Assembly (NCBI GenBank): GCA_903642215.1
Contig: CAHJWG010000009.1
Coordinates: 62,001-126,000 of the forward strand
Length of the DNA: 64,000 nucleotides
Origin: Sphingobacteriaceae bacterium
GTDB lineage: Bacteria; Bacteroidota; Bacteroidia; Sphingobacteriales; Sphingobacteriaceae
Direction: 5' to 3'
Shown here: piece by piece, positions 1-8,515 of the stretch
Layout: each line of letters starts with the position of its first letter
How positions within the stretch are numbered: the first letter of the stretch is position 1
Notes under the pieces: model-generated
What the model was told of the DNA's origin: nothing
Databases searched by the model: none
The model's input: only the letters and a program-made list of their open reading frames with translations
Program-made: the position numbers and the translations under genes

Positions 1-1
1 A

Positions 2-826
2 CCAAATTCGATTAATAATAATGCTTATCAGGAAGTAAAATCCGGTGCCGCAAACGATGTAGGTTACAGTAAAGTAACCAAACCAACATTAGAAATCTAC
101 CTGCCCGCAAAAGAAAAAGCAAGCAGCGCGGCAATTGTAATTTGCCCGGGCGGCGGCTATGCTTTTCTTTCTTACGACCACGAAGGAACTGAAATTGCAA
201 AGGCTTTTAACGCAATCGGCGTGGCTGCTTTTGTGTTGAAATATCGTTTGCCAAGCGATGCAATTATGAAAGATAAAACGATCGGCCCGTTGCAGGATGC
301 GCAAATGGCGATCAAAACGGTGCGGGAAGGAGCGGCAAAATGGCAACTCGACGCCAACAAAATTGGGATTATCGGTTTTTCTGCCGGCGGAAATTTGGCT
401 GCTTTGTCTGGTACACATTTCAGCGATGCAAAAATCACGAATTTAAATAATACAAGTTTGCGGCCCAGTTTTATGGTACTCTTGTATCCGGTAATTAGTT
501 TGACGGATAGTTTGGCGCACGGCGGTTCGCGTAAAAATCTACTTGGTGAAAACCCTTCCCCGGAATCGATCCGTTATTTTTCTAACGAGTTGAATGTCAA
601 TAGTAATACGCCGCCTACACTGCTGGTTCATGCGGAGGATGATAATACCGTGAACGTAAAAAACAGTTTGTATTTTTACCAGGCTTTGCTTAAAAACAAA
701 GTTTCAGCTGAGATAATAATCTATCCCAAAGGCGGCCACGGTTTTGGTTTGAATAATAAAACCACGCCTGATAATTGGATGGAACATTGTAAAAACTGGA
801 TGATCAGCAACGGTTGGATTAAATAA
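2..826 (+). CDS. alpha/beta hydrolase, acetyl-esterase-like (5' truncated)
   Basis: The frame is open from the left window edge to the stop at 824-826, so the N-terminus lies outside; the internal GTG at 221 is not the real start because coding sequence upstream continues the fold. Visible are the oxyanion-hole segment CPGGGYAFLS, the nucleophile elbow GFSAGG, an acid-turn Asp in AEDDNTVN and the catalytic His in GGHGFG. This is the arrangement of the BD-FAE/acetyl-xylan-esterase type hydrolases, which remove acyl groups from sugars or small esters. A signal peptide cannot be judged. The substrate is inferred only from the family. Confidence 0.88.
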   Translation, partial: PNSINNNAYQEVKSGAANDVGYSKVTKPTLEIYLPAKEKASSAAIVICPGGGYAFLSYDHEGTEIAKAFNAIGVAAFVLKYRLPSDAIMKDKTIGPLQDAQMAIKTVREGAAKWQLDANKIGIIGFSAGGNLAALSGTHFSDAKITNLNNTSLRPSFMVLLYPVISLTDSLAHGGSRKNLLGENPSPESIRYFSNELNVNSNTPPTLLVHAEDDNTVNVKNSLYFYQALLKNKVSAEIIIYPKGGHGFGLNNKTTPDNWMEHCKNWMISNGWIK

Positions 827-833
827 TTTTGAT

Positions 834-933
834 TGTCATCCTGAACTTGTTTCAGGATCTCTCATGATTTGTGCTTCTTTTATTAGCCTAAAATTAATGT
901 CCTGAGAGACTTTGAAACAAGTTAAGGATGACA
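834..933. repeat. MITE-like inverted repeat, variant 1
   Basis: The arms TGTCATCCTGAACTTGTTTC (from 834) and its near-complement ending at 933 pair over about 30 bases around a 40-base centre. A copy of the interspersed ATGCTTCTTTTA motif lies inside the loop (872-893). Related elements occur at 18817 and 47353, and single arms lie in the tandem repeat at 35.1-35.4 kb. No coding capacity. Confidence 0.8.
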
Positions 934-944
934 GCTTTAATATT

Positions 945-960
945 ATGCTTCTTTTATCAT
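945..960 (+). repeat. interspersed motif copy (ATGCTTCTTTTA)
   Basis: Forward copy ATGCTTCTTTTATCAT, 32 bases upstream of the SRPBCC gene start at 992. Confidence 0.7.
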
Positions 961-991
961 CTAAGAAACGTTAACCTTTTAAAAGATTAAG

Positions 992-1453
992 ATGGAAAAT
1001 CCTTTAACCGTTAAAAGTATAATCACAATTGATGCGCCGGTTTCATCAGTTTGGGATGTGTTGACAAACCCCGCAAAAACCAAAATTTACATGTTTGGAT
1101 GCGAAACCGTTTCTGATTGGCAAATTGGAAGTGAGTTGCTTTGGAGGGGAAATTACGAAGGCAAAGAAATGGTTTTTGTAAAAGGTAAAATCCTAAATAT
1201 CGAACCGGAAAAATTTTTAAAATATACGGTGATCGATCCTTTTGCTGCTTACCCTGATGTGTCCGAAAACTATTTAAATGTAACTTATGAGTTGGAAGGA
1301 ACGGACAATAAAACTACGCTAACGGTTTCGCAAGATGGATTTGAAGCTGCAGCCGAAGGAGAAAAAAGATACAAAGATGTTTACAATAACGGTGAAGGCT
1401 GGAACCCGATTTTAGTTGAAATAAAAAAGCTTGCGGAAGAATATCAGGTTTGA
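992..1453 (+). CDS. SRPBCC/AHSA1-family protein
   Basis: A 153-residue soluble protein with the START-like layout of the AHSA1/SRPBCC family: an N-terminal strand with the usual 'I.AP...VWDVLTNP..' helix entry (residues 9-26), a central WRG..EGKEMVFVKG strand pair, and a C-terminal amphipathic helix (GWNPILVEIKKLAEEY). The family binds hydrophobic ligands or Hsp90-type partners; no ligand can be named here. It ends just before the MBL hydrolase start, so the two are probably co-transcribed. A shorter relative is encoded at 57431. Confidence 0.85.
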   Translation: MENPLTVKSIITIDAPVSSVWDVLTNPAKTKIYMFGCETVSDWQIGSELLWRGNYEGKEMVFVKGKILNIEPEKFLKYTVIDPFAAYPDVSENYLNVTYELEGTDNKTTLTVSQDGFEAAAEGEKRYKDVYNNGEGWNPILVEIKKLAEEYQV

Positions 1454-1457
1454 AAAT

Positions 1458-2150
1458 ATGGAAGTTACAAAAATAACTGAAAACGTTTTTCAGCTAACGC
1501 TTCCAATTGTAAATGTTTTTTTGGTTGATCATCCTTCCGGTTTAATTTTGATTGATACCGGCCCGAAAGGCAGCAAAGATTTGATTTTTGAAGGAATCCG
1601 CAAAATCGGCAAGCAGCCGAAAGATTTAAAATACATTATTCTTACGCATGCGCACCACGACCATTCCGGAAGTTTAGCTGCTATTTTAGAAGATATAAAT
1701 ATTCCGGTTTATGCTTCTCCGCTTTGTGCAAAAATGGTTAGCAAGGGAATTGCGTTTGAACCCAAATTAAAAATTTTAGCTTTTTTACTGAAACTGATTA
1801 CGTTGTTTGGATTGATCAGACTACAGTTTTTATATATCGATCCGGTTTTTTATCCTATAAAAACAGTATCCGAAGGCGACACAATTCCGGGCAAAAACGG
1901 CTTGCATATTATCAATGCGCCGGGCCATTCGGCAGAGCAGATTGCACTTTTTTACCCGGTAAAAGAAGCATTACTTTTTGCCGCCGACAGTGCCGAAAAT
2001 ATAAAAAGTTTAAAACCGAGTTATGCTTATCAATCTCAAGAAATAAATGTTCAAACTTTAAAAAAATTGACTTTTTTTCCTTTTGATGTAGCTATTTTTG
2101 GTCATGGAAATGCAGCTGGCAAGAAAATATTTGATTCTAAGTTTAAATAA
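1458..2150 (+). CDS. MBL-fold metallo-hydrolase
   Basis: A 230-residue metallo-beta-lactamase-fold hydrolase. The metal-binding motif THAHHDHSG puts H64, H66, D68 and H69 in the expected places, and INAPGHSAEQ supplies the next metal His. ATG 1458 is preferred over TTG 1431: 1431 lies inside the preceding gene and adds residues outside the fold, while MEVTKITENVFQ is a normal family start. It follows the SRPBCC gene by 4 bases. The codons for FYPVKEAL (1950-1971) coincide with an exact copy of the interspersed motif on the other strand. The substrate is unknown; glyoxalase-II-like or general esterase chemistry is possible. Confidence 0.9.
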   Translation: MEVTKITENVFQLTLPIVNVFLVDHPSGLILIDTGPKGSKDLIFEGIRKIGKQPKDLKYIILTHAHHDHSGSLAAILEDINIPVYASPLCAKMVSKGIAFEPKLKILAFLLKLITLFGLIRLQFLYIDPVFYPIKTVSEGDTIPGKNGLHIINAPGHSAEQIALFYPVKEALLFAADSAENIKSLKPSYAYQSQEINVQTLKKLTFFPFDVAIFGHGNAAGKKIFDSKFK

Positions 2151-2221
2151 TACCGATATTTTCTCCTAAAAGCTTTTAATTCTACAAATACTTCTGTTTT
2201 TTCAAGATAATTTAGATTTAC

Positions 2222-2252
2222 TTGTGATTAAAGTTGTAATAATTTATCTTTA
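2222..2252 (+). promoter_or_regulatory. candidate Bacteroidota-type promoter for the amine-oxidase cassette
   Basis: A TTG at 2222-2224 and TATCTTTA at 2245-2252 (close to TAnnTTTG) are separated by 20 bases, as expected for -33/-7 elements of this phylum. They end 36 bases before the TTG start at 2289. Confidence 0.45.
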
Positions 2253-2288
2253 AACAATTAATTTCATGCTGTATTAATCAAATTTGGT

Positions 2289-3881
2289 TTGAAATCTATT
2301 TCACGAAGAGATTTTTTAAGTAAAGGGACGATGCTTGCCGGCGGTGCTTATCCTGCGTTGCTTGCTTTGGGCATGTTAAAACCGGCTCCGGCACACGCTT
2401 TTAATTTAGAGGGAAGCGGTGCAGGCAAAAAAGTAATTATTTTAGGCGGTGGTTTGGCCGGAATGACGACCGCTTACGAATTAAGCAAAGCCGGTTATAA
2501 CTGTACGATTTTAGAAGCCCGCGAACGTGCCGGCGGCCGTTGCTGGAGCATCCGCAAAAATAGTATCAGCAACGAAATCGGTGCGCCAATCCAAAAAGCT
2601 GTTTTTGATGACGGCCTTTATTTTAATGCCGGCCCCTCGCGTATTCCGCATCATCATAAACTCACACTGCATTATTGCAAAGAGTTAGGCGTTCCGTTGG
2701 AAGTTTACAACAATGTTAACGAAGCTGCTTATTATTTTTCGGAGGGAAAAGGGCCGTTATCCAACAAAAAAATACGGATCAGAGAGATTCAAAATGATGT
2801 GCGCGGCTACATGAGCGAAATGCTGGTTAAAGCAATTGATCACGGACAACTGGATTCAAACCTGACCAAAGAAGACACGGAAAAAATCATTGAATATTTA
2901 CGTGCCGAAGGTGGTTTGGATATTGATAAACTGTATAAAGCATCGGATAGGAGAGGTTACACAGAATCGCCTGGCGCGGGTTTATTATCCGGGAAAGTAG
3001 CAGATGCTTACAAGTTACAGGATATGTTGCAATCCGGTTTGATGGATCCGGATTTTTACAATGTATCGCAATATGTGTATGAATTGCAAACAACAATGTT
3101 CCAAGCAGTTGGTGGAATGGATAAAATAGCGCAGGCGATGCATAAAAAAGTAGATTCAATGCTAAAATTAAATACTGAAGTTACTTCCATACAAAACCTG
3201 GCTGAAGGTGTAAAAGTTGTTTATAAAGATTTGCAGGGAACCAAAGAAATTACCGGCGATTACTGCGTTTGCACGTTGCCGCTGCCGGTGCTAAGTAATG
3301 TCAACAATAATTTTTCTTCGGATGTGAGCCGTGCGATTGATTACGCTACTTACATTAAAACCGGCAAAATCGGCTTGCAGTTTAAACGACGTTTTTGGGA
3401 AGAAGATGAAATGATTTACGGCGGCATCACGCATACCAATAATGAGCTGACCCAGATTTTTTATCCGAATAATAATTACCTCGGTAAAAAAGGCATCTTG
3501 CTTGGTTATTATAATTTTAATGATAAAGCAAAGCAAGTTGGCGATTTGTCTATCAGCAAACGCGAAAAACTAGCCTTAACAAAAGGTGCTTTGATTCATC
3601 CGCAGTATCCGAAAGAGTTTGAAAATTCTTTTTCGGTAAGCTGGCACAAAGTAAAATACAATGAAGGCGGCTGGGCGGTTTACACGAATGAAACCCGGAA
3701 AACGGTTTATGAAGCGTTATTAAAGCCCGAAAAGCAGGTTTATTTTGCCGGCGAACATCTTACTTATTTAAACGCCTGGATGGCCGGTGCTTTTGAATCT
3801 GCCAGAAGTACAGCGGCAGCAATCCATGCGCGGGCAAACGAGCAGCGTACAGCTTATCCGGCAACGAGTTCTAAAAGTTAA
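2289..3881 (+). CDS. Tat-exported flavin monoamine oxidase family protein
   Basis: A 530-residue FAD-dependent amine oxidase. It begins with a twin-arginine signal (SRRDFLSKGTMLAGGA, about residues 4-19) and so is predicted to fold in the cytoplasm and be exported. A Rossmann FAD motif GGGLAGM with EARERAGGRCWS follows at residues 53-86, and the C-terminal FAD-contact block reads YFAGEHLTYLNAWMAGAFES. TTG 2289 is the only start that keeps the full Tat signal. It heads a tight cassette: the aminotransferase starts 25 bases after its stop. The family oxidises primary amines or L-amino acids to aldehyde or keto acid plus ammonia and peroxide; the substrate here is unknown. Confidence 0.9.
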   Translation: MKSISRRDFLSKGTMLAGGAYPALLALGMLKPAPAHAFNLEGSGAGKKVIILGGGLAGMTTAYELSKAGYNCTILEARERAGGRCWSIRKNSISNEIGAPIQKAVFDDGLYFNAGPSRIPHHHKLTLHYCKELGVPLEVYNNVNEAAYYFSEGKGPLSNKKIRIREIQNDVRGYMSEMLVKAIDHGQLDSNLTKEDTEKIIEYLRAEGGLDIDKLYKASDRRGYTESPGAGLLSGKVADAYKLQDMLQSGLMDPDFYNVSQYVYELQTTMFQAVGGMDKIAQAMHKKVDSMLKLNTEVTSIQNLAEGVKVVYKDLQGTKEITGDYCVCTLPLPVLSNVNNNFSSDVSRAIDYATYIKTGKIGLQFKRRFWEEDEMIYGGITHTNNELTQIFYPNNNYLGKKGILLGYYNFNDKAKQVGDLSISKREKLALTKGALIHPQYPKEFENSFSVSWHKVKYNEGGWAVYTNETRKTVYEALLKPEKQVYFAGEHLTYLNAWMAGAFESARSTAAAIHARANEQRTAYPATSSKS

Positions 3882-3906
3882 ATTTTTTATCGATAAAAAC
3901 AGCATC

Positions 3907-5097
3907 ATGGCAAATCAGATCAACAGGCGTAACTGGATCAAATCCAGCGCATTAATGGCAGGCGGGGTTACTTTCTTTTCCAACGCTGTTTCCGGGTTAT
4001 TGGCAAAACCGGTTAGCAATTCAGCCTCAAAGTTTGTACAAAAAAGCTTCACACTTTCCGAAGAAGAGTTAATGGCTTCCGCTCCGCCGATGATGGGTGC
4101 GATGAAAGCAAGGCTGCTGGCTAATGAAAACCCTTTCGGCCCTTCTGCAAAAGCTAAAAAAGCGATTGAGGCGGCGATGGATACGAGTTACCAGTACCCG
4201 TTTATGTATTACGGACAGTTGATTGATAAAATTGCTGCTTTTGAAGGTGTAAATAAAGACCAGATTATGTTAGATGCCGGTTCATCGCCTTTGTTGCTGG
4301 CCGCTGCCTTACATTTTAGTAAAAACGGTGCTTCTATTGTTACAGCCGATCCGAGTTACGACGATCTGCCGAAAAAAGCCAAAGAAGCAGGCGCAAAAAT
4401 CATTCACGTTCCGCTTACAACTGACTATAAACTGGATTTAGATGCCATGGAAAAAAGCATCGACAGTAGTACAACGTTGGTTTACATCTGTAACCCGAAC
4501 AACCCAACGGCAACTGTTTTGGATACCGCTAAACTGAAAGCTTTTTGCGAACGGGTTTCTAAAAAAATCCCTATTTTTATTGATGAAGCTTATATTGATT
4601 ATCTGCCAAACCCGCAAGCAGTAACCATGATGGATGCCGTTAAAAAAGGACAGAATGTAATTGTAGCACGCACGTTTTCAAAGCTTTACGGCTTTGCCGG
4701 TTTGCGTATCGGTTACATTGTTGCACAGCCGGAAATGCTGAAAACCTTGTCAAAATACACTCAAGGTTCCATGTCAGTTTCGGCTACAACTTTGCAGGCA
4801 GCCATTGCAAGTTATCAGGACCGCGAATTTTTGGATGATGCTTTGGCCAAAACGAAAGCTTCCAAGCAGTTTTTGTACGATACGTTGAAAAAAGAAGGTT
4901 ACGATTACATTCCTTCTTCCACCAACTTTGTAATGTTCCAATTGAAAATGGACGGGCAAAAGTTTGTAGGCGAAATGATGAAAAGAAGCGTTGGCGTACG
5001 ATTTTGGAAGTTTAACGATAAAGACTGGTGCCGGGTAAGCATTGGCAGGATGGACGAAATGCAGGCTTTTGCAGATGCCTTTAAACAGTTATCTTAG
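3907..5097 (+). CDS. Tat-exported class I/II PLP aminotransferase (histidinol-phosphate aminotransferase-like)
   Basis: A 396-residue fold-type I PLP enzyme. The Schiff-base Lys is K259 in RTFSKLYGFAGLRIGY; ICNPNNPTAT and FIDEAYIDY are the cofactor-binding blocks. ATG 3907 is chosen over upstream starts overlapping the oxidase gene because it gives a clean twin-arginine leader, NRRNWIKSSALMAGGV. The sequence is closest in layout to HisC-type aminotransferases, but export makes a role in histidine synthesis unlikely. It sits between the exported oxidase and a secreted Hint protein, which suggests the two enzymes act on the same extracytoplasmic amino compound. That coupling is inference. Confidence 0.88.
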   Translation: MANQINRRNWIKSSALMAGGVTFFSNAVSGLLAKPVSNSASKFVQKSFTLSEEELMASAPPMMGAMKARLLANENPFGPSAKAKKAIEAAMDTSYQYPFMYYGQLIDKIAAFEGVNKDQIMLDAGSSPLLLAAALHFSKNGASIVTADPSYDDLPKKAKEAGAKIIHVPLTTDYKLDLDAMEKSIDSSTTLVYICNPNNPTATVLDTAKLKAFCERVSKKIPIFIDEAYIDYLPNPQAVTMMDAVKKGQNVIVARTFSKLYGFAGLRIGYIVAQPEMLKTLSKYTQGSMSVSATTLQAAIASYQDREFLDDALAKTKASKQFLYDTLKKEGYDYIPSSTNFVMFQLKMDGQKFVGEMMKRSVGVRFWKFNDKDWCRVSIGRMDEMQAFADAFKQLS

Positions 5098-5115
5098 TTA
5101 ATTTTAAACATTAAT

Positions 5116-6102
5116 ATGCGCAGGTTATTACTTTTTGTTGGAGCGATATGCTTCTTTTACCAGTCTTTTTCTCAAGCGGTAAATCCCCGTCCGATTACCA
5201 TGGATGAGTACGTTAAAGCTAAAACTTTCAGCATAAAAGATCCGGATCAGGATACTTATTTAAAGTTTGAAAACGCTTATATTTTAGATCGTTATCGCCC
5301 GAAACCTTATTTTATTACGGGAGATGACGGACAGAAAAAGCGAATGGATTTGTACAATTTAATGGCTAAAGAAGGTTTGCAGCAATTGGGTTTGATGATT
5401 TTTTATACCAACGAAAAAGGTAAACGTTATCAGGCTTTGCTGCCGAATCAAACAGCCGACGGAAAAGTTTGGGAACGTTATTTTGAAGATATTCATTCCA
5501 TCGATAAAGAAGAAAAGAATTTCGTGCTGAAGTTGTCGTACGTGCTTTCGCGCGAGTTTTCTTACCAGGTTTATAAAAACATCAACGGCGGTAAAAACAT
5601 GAAAGAGGAAAGCGGAACTTACGGCAGCGATATTTGCTTCCCCGGAGCGGATTTGGTTACGATGGCAAACGGTACACAAAAAATGATTTCATCCGTAAAA
5701 CCGGGAGACCGGATTGTTTCTATCAACCCAAAAACTAAACAAACTACGGTTGTTAAGGTAGAAGAACTTGCGGTGCACGAAGCTAAAAATTATGCTTTAA
5801 CACGTTTGGTTTTAATCTCAGCAGAAGAAAAAAACACCGATAAAAACAGTATTAAGCTTTCGGCAAAAGTTTTGGAAGCAACGCCAAACCATCCGATGGC
5901 AACAGTTTCCGGCACCAAAAAAATCGGAGAAACCCAAATCGGCGAACAGGTTTTATGTTACAACGAAGCTAAAAAAGCTTACCAAACATTTACGATTTTA
6001 GATAAAACAGAAAAAGCAGGCGGCGTACAAAAAGTATATAATGTTGTTGCCGGCGGCGGAAGCACGTTGATGATGAATGGCGTTATGGTGATGCAAAAAT
6101 AA
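5116..6102 (+). CDS. secreted Hint-domain protein, third gene of the amine-oxidase cassette
   Basis: A 328-residue protein with a signal peptide (MRRLLLFVGAICFFYQSFSQA), an unrecognised domain of about 150 residues, and a C-terminal Hint (hedgehog/intein-type) module. The module starts at C174 (DICFPGADLVTMANG) and carries the block-B motif TPNHPM with H259. It ends MNGVMVMQK, so the usual final His-Asn pair is replaced by Met-Gln; the N-S acyl shift might still work but Asn-driven C-terminal cleavage should not. It follows the aminotransferase by 18 bases. The motif ATGCTTCTTTTACC is embedded in the signal-peptide codons (5148-5164). The function is not known. Confidence 0.8.
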   Translation: MRRLLLFVGAICFFYQSFSQAVNPRPITMDEYVKAKTFSIKDPDQDTYLKFENAYILDRYRPKPYFITGDDGQKKRMDLYNLMAKEGLQQLGLMIFYTNEKGKRYQALLPNQTADGKVWERYFEDIHSIDKEEKNFVLKLSYVLSREFSYQVYKNINGGKNMKEESGTYGSDICFPGADLVTMANGTQKMISSVKPGDRIVSINPKTKQTTVVKVEELAVHEAKNYALTRLVLISAEEKNTDKNSIKLSAKVLEATPNHPMATVSGTKKIGETQIGEQVLCYNEAKKAYQTFTILDKTEKAGGVQKVYNVVAGGGSTLMMNGVMVMQK

Positions 6103-6124
6103 ACCCTTTGGATAACATTTATTA

Positions 6125-6165
6125 ACCGGTAAAAGGAGCATAGCAAATAGTTGTGTTCCTTTTTA
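6125..6165 (+). terminator. intrinsic terminator after the Hint gene
   Basis: AAAAGGAGCA (6131-6140) pairs with TGTTCCTTTT (6153-6162) and is followed by further T residues. The left arm is an inverted variant of the interspersed motif (CCGGTAAAAGGAGCAT). Confidence 0.6.
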
Positions 6166-6265
6166 TTTTGATTCAGCCTTTATCAAGGGAACTAATTAAC
6201 CGTTAAAGAAACATAAAGGTGTTTATTTAGTTAAGTGTAAAATTCATCCCATTCTTTTTAAATAT

Positions 6266-7384
6266 ATGGCTTTAAGATCTGTACCTCCTTTTTATACAAA
6301 ATTAGCAATGGTGCTCGTAAGCATGCTTGCGCTCGGTTACCTCATTATTCATGGCAAAGAAATACTGTCGCCATTGGTTTTTGCCATGCTTTTTTCAATT
6401 TTGCTGCTACCAGTTGCCAAATTTCTTGAGGAAAAAATACATTTACCGCGGGGTGCAGCTTCTGGCTTGTCTGTAATTTTGTTTATTGCTGTTGTGGGAG
6501 GGATTTTTTATCTCATCGGCTCACAAGTTAGCAATTTAGCAAGCGATTGGCCGCAATTAAGGGATCAGGTAATAAATTCATTAGATAATTTACAGGTTTG
6601 GATTGCCGAGCATTTTGATATCAACGCTAAAAAACAGATGACTTACGTACATTCTGCTACTTCAAATATCCTGGCTGGCAGCACTTCGGCAATCGGTTCA
6701 ACTGTTCTTTCGATATCGTCTATGCTGCTGTTTTTAATTTTTATGTTGATTGATACTTTCTTTCTGCTGGTTTACCGAAGATTATTAATGCACTTTCTGG
6801 TTTCTGTTTTTAAAGAAGAAAATTCGCAAACCGTTTATGATGTTGTAGAACGTATTCAATTTATCATCCGCAAATATATAACCGGCTTAGTTTTAGAAAT
6901 GGCTATTGTAGCAACCATTGTTTGTACCGTATTTTTAATCGGCGGTATTAAATACGCACTATTATTAGGTTTGTTAACCGGTTTGTTCAACGTAATCCCT
7001 TATATCGGTATTTTTACCGCACTGTTATTAAGTGTTCTAATTACATTTAGTACTGCGGCAATTGGCAAAGTAATACTGGTTTTGGTAACCATTGTAGCTA
7101 TGCACTTAATCGATAGCAATGTATTACTTCCGCTGATTGTAGGTTCTAAGGTGAAAATAAATGCTTTGGTTACTATTTTAGGTGTAATTATCGGTGAAAT
7201 GCTTTGGGGAATACCAGGCATGTTTTTATCCATACCGATTATCGCCATGTTTAAAATAATTTTTGACCGGATAGAATCTTTAAAACCTTGGGGTATTTTG
7301 TTGGGAGACGAAGAAAAGCCAACCAAAAATTCTATTTTAAGCCGAAAAGGAGATGTGCCCGAAGCTGAAGTTGTAGGTAAATAA
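6266..7384 (+). CDS. AI-2E family transporter / YdiK-PerM-type permease
   Basis: A 372-residue inner-membrane protein with about eight hydrophobic segments: two near the N-terminus (residues 11-50), one around 65-88, and a C-terminal set with family-typical stretches such as GLFNVIPYIGIF and the ending GEMLWGIPGMFLSIPIIA. The polar tail (EEKPTKNSILSRKG) is probably cytoplasmic. The family includes autoinducer-2 exporters and Na+/H+ antiporters, so the transported species cannot be assigned. A close paralogue is encoded at 40784. Monocistronic, ending in a shared bidirectional terminator. Confidence 0.9.
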   Translation: MALRSVPPFYTKLAMVLVSMLALGYLIIHGKEILSPLVFAMLFSILLLPVAKFLEEKIHLPRGAASGLSVILFIAVVGGIFYLIGSQVSNLASDWPQLRDQVINSLDNLQVWIAEHFDINAKKQMTYVHSATSNILAGSTSAIGSTVLSISSMLLFLIFMLIDTFFLLVYRRLLMHFLVSVFKEENSQTVYDVVERIQFIIRKYITGLVLEMAIVATIVCTVFLIGGIKYALLLGLLTGLFNVIPYIGIFTALLLSVLITFSTAAIGKVILVLVTIVAMHLIDSNVLLPLIVGSKVKINALVTILGVIIGEMLWGIPGMFLSIPIIAMFKIIFDRIESLKPWGILLGDEEKPTKNSILSRKGDVPEAEVVGK

Positions 7385-7402
7385 TCTTATTAAATATTAT
7401 CG

Positions 7403-7438
7403 AAAAAATCCCGGGTTAATTAATCAGGGATTTTTTTT
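7403..7438. terminator. bidirectional terminator between permease and ribD
   Basis: AAAAAATCCC (7403-7412) pairs with GGGATTTTTT (7427-7436) around a 14-base loop; there is an A-run on one side and a T-run on the other. It lies between convergent genes and overlaps the ribD stop codon. Confidence 0.8.
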
Positions 7439-8482
7439 GTGATATAAAATAGTTAATAAATCTTCTCCGCACATAGAATTACTTGCTTGTTCACCCGTAA
7501 TTTCAGGTGCTTTAATTCCTTTTCCCCAACGTGCTTTACCTGTAAAAATACGTGCCTCGTCCCACAAACCGGCATCAATAAAAAGTTGTAAAGTTTTTGC
7601 CCCGCCTTCAATTATTAACGATTGAATATCCTGCAAATACAATTGAAACAAAATGTATTGCGGTAAAAATAGCTCGAAACTTTCAAGGCCGATATATTTT
7701 AAATTTCCTTCCGATGCTGTTTTTACCTCATTAAAAATAAAGGTTTCTACGGATTGATCGAATAGATGCAAATCGTAATTTAATTCTAATCTTCGATCCA
7801 AAACCACTCGTTTTGGTTGTTTTGCATTCGATTGATAACGATTATTCAGCTGCGGATTATCAGCTGCTGCCGTATTTTTCCCTACCAAAACGGCATCTTC
7901 TTCACTTCGCCACTGATGCACTAATTTTTTGGAAAGCGGGCCGGAAATCCATTGCTGACTACCATCCGAAGGTGCAAAAAACTGATCCTGTGTTTGTGCC
8001 CATTTTAAAATAATATAAGGCCGCTGCTTTTGTATCCGTGTAAAAAAACGCTTGTTTAAATCCAAACATTCTGCTTCCAGGATATTTTCAATCACTTCGA
8101 TTCCCGCATCCCGCAGTTTTTCGATGCCTTTACCATCAACCTGCACAAAAGGATCGCGGCAGCCAACAACCACTTTTGGAATTTGGTTTTTGATAATCAG
8201 ATCAGCACAAGGCGGCGTTTTCCCAAAATGCGCACAAGGTTCCAGCGAAACGTAAATAGTAGCTTCTTTAAGTAATGCTGCTGCGTCCAAATGATTGTTA
8301 AATACTGCTTTTACCGCATTAACTTCCGCATGTGGCTGCCCGTATTTTTGATGATGGCCTTCGCCAATAATTTTATTTTGGTGAACGATTACAGCACCAA
8401 CCATCGGGTTCGGACTAACAAAACCGGCACCCAAAGCAGCCAGCTCTAAACATCGGCGCATGTATTTTTCGTGATCAACCAT
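7424..8482 (-). CDS. ribD: bifunctional riboflavin biosynthesis protein RibD
   Basis: A 352-residue two-domain enzyme of riboflavin synthesis. The N-terminal deaminase carries the zinc motifs HAEVNA and PCAHFGKTPPC (about residues 50-95) and converts 2,5-diamino-6-ribosylamino-pyrimidinone 5'-phosphate. The C-terminal half is the NADPH-dependent 5-amino-6-ribosylaminouracil 5'-phosphate reductase (ILKWAQTQDQ, LIIEGGAKTLQLF). The length is normal for the fusion. It stands alone and divergent from prmC; no FMN riboswitch is visible in the 33-base gap to prmC. Confidence 0.95.
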   Translation of the reverse strand: MVDHEKYMRRCLELAALGAGFVSPNPMVGAVIVHQNKIIGEGHHQKYGQPHAEVNAVKAVFNNHLDAAALLKEATIYVSLEPCAHFGKTPPCADLIIKNQIPKVVVGCRDPFVQVDGKGIEKLRDAGIEVIENILEAECLDLNKRFFTRIQKQRPYIILKWAQTQDQFFAPSDGSQQWISGPLSKKLVHQWRSEEDAVLVGKNTAAADNPQLNNRYQSNAKQPKRVVLDRRLELNYDLHLFDQSVETFIFNEVKTASEGNLKYIGLESFELFLPQYILFQLYLQDIQSLIIEGGAKTLQLFIDAGLWDEARIFTGKARWGKGIKAPEITGEQASNSMCGEDLLTILYHKKNP

Positions 8483-8486
8483 AGAG

Positions 8487-8494
8487 CAAAAGTA
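8487..8494 (-). promoter_or_regulatory. candidate -7 element for ribD
   Basis: TACTTTTG on the minus strand fits TAnnTTTG and ends 4 bases before the ribD ATG, so the transcript would have almost no leader. No convincing -33 element was identified. Confidence 0.4.
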
Positions 8495-8515
8495 GCTTTT
8501 TCCGTTCTTTGCCGG

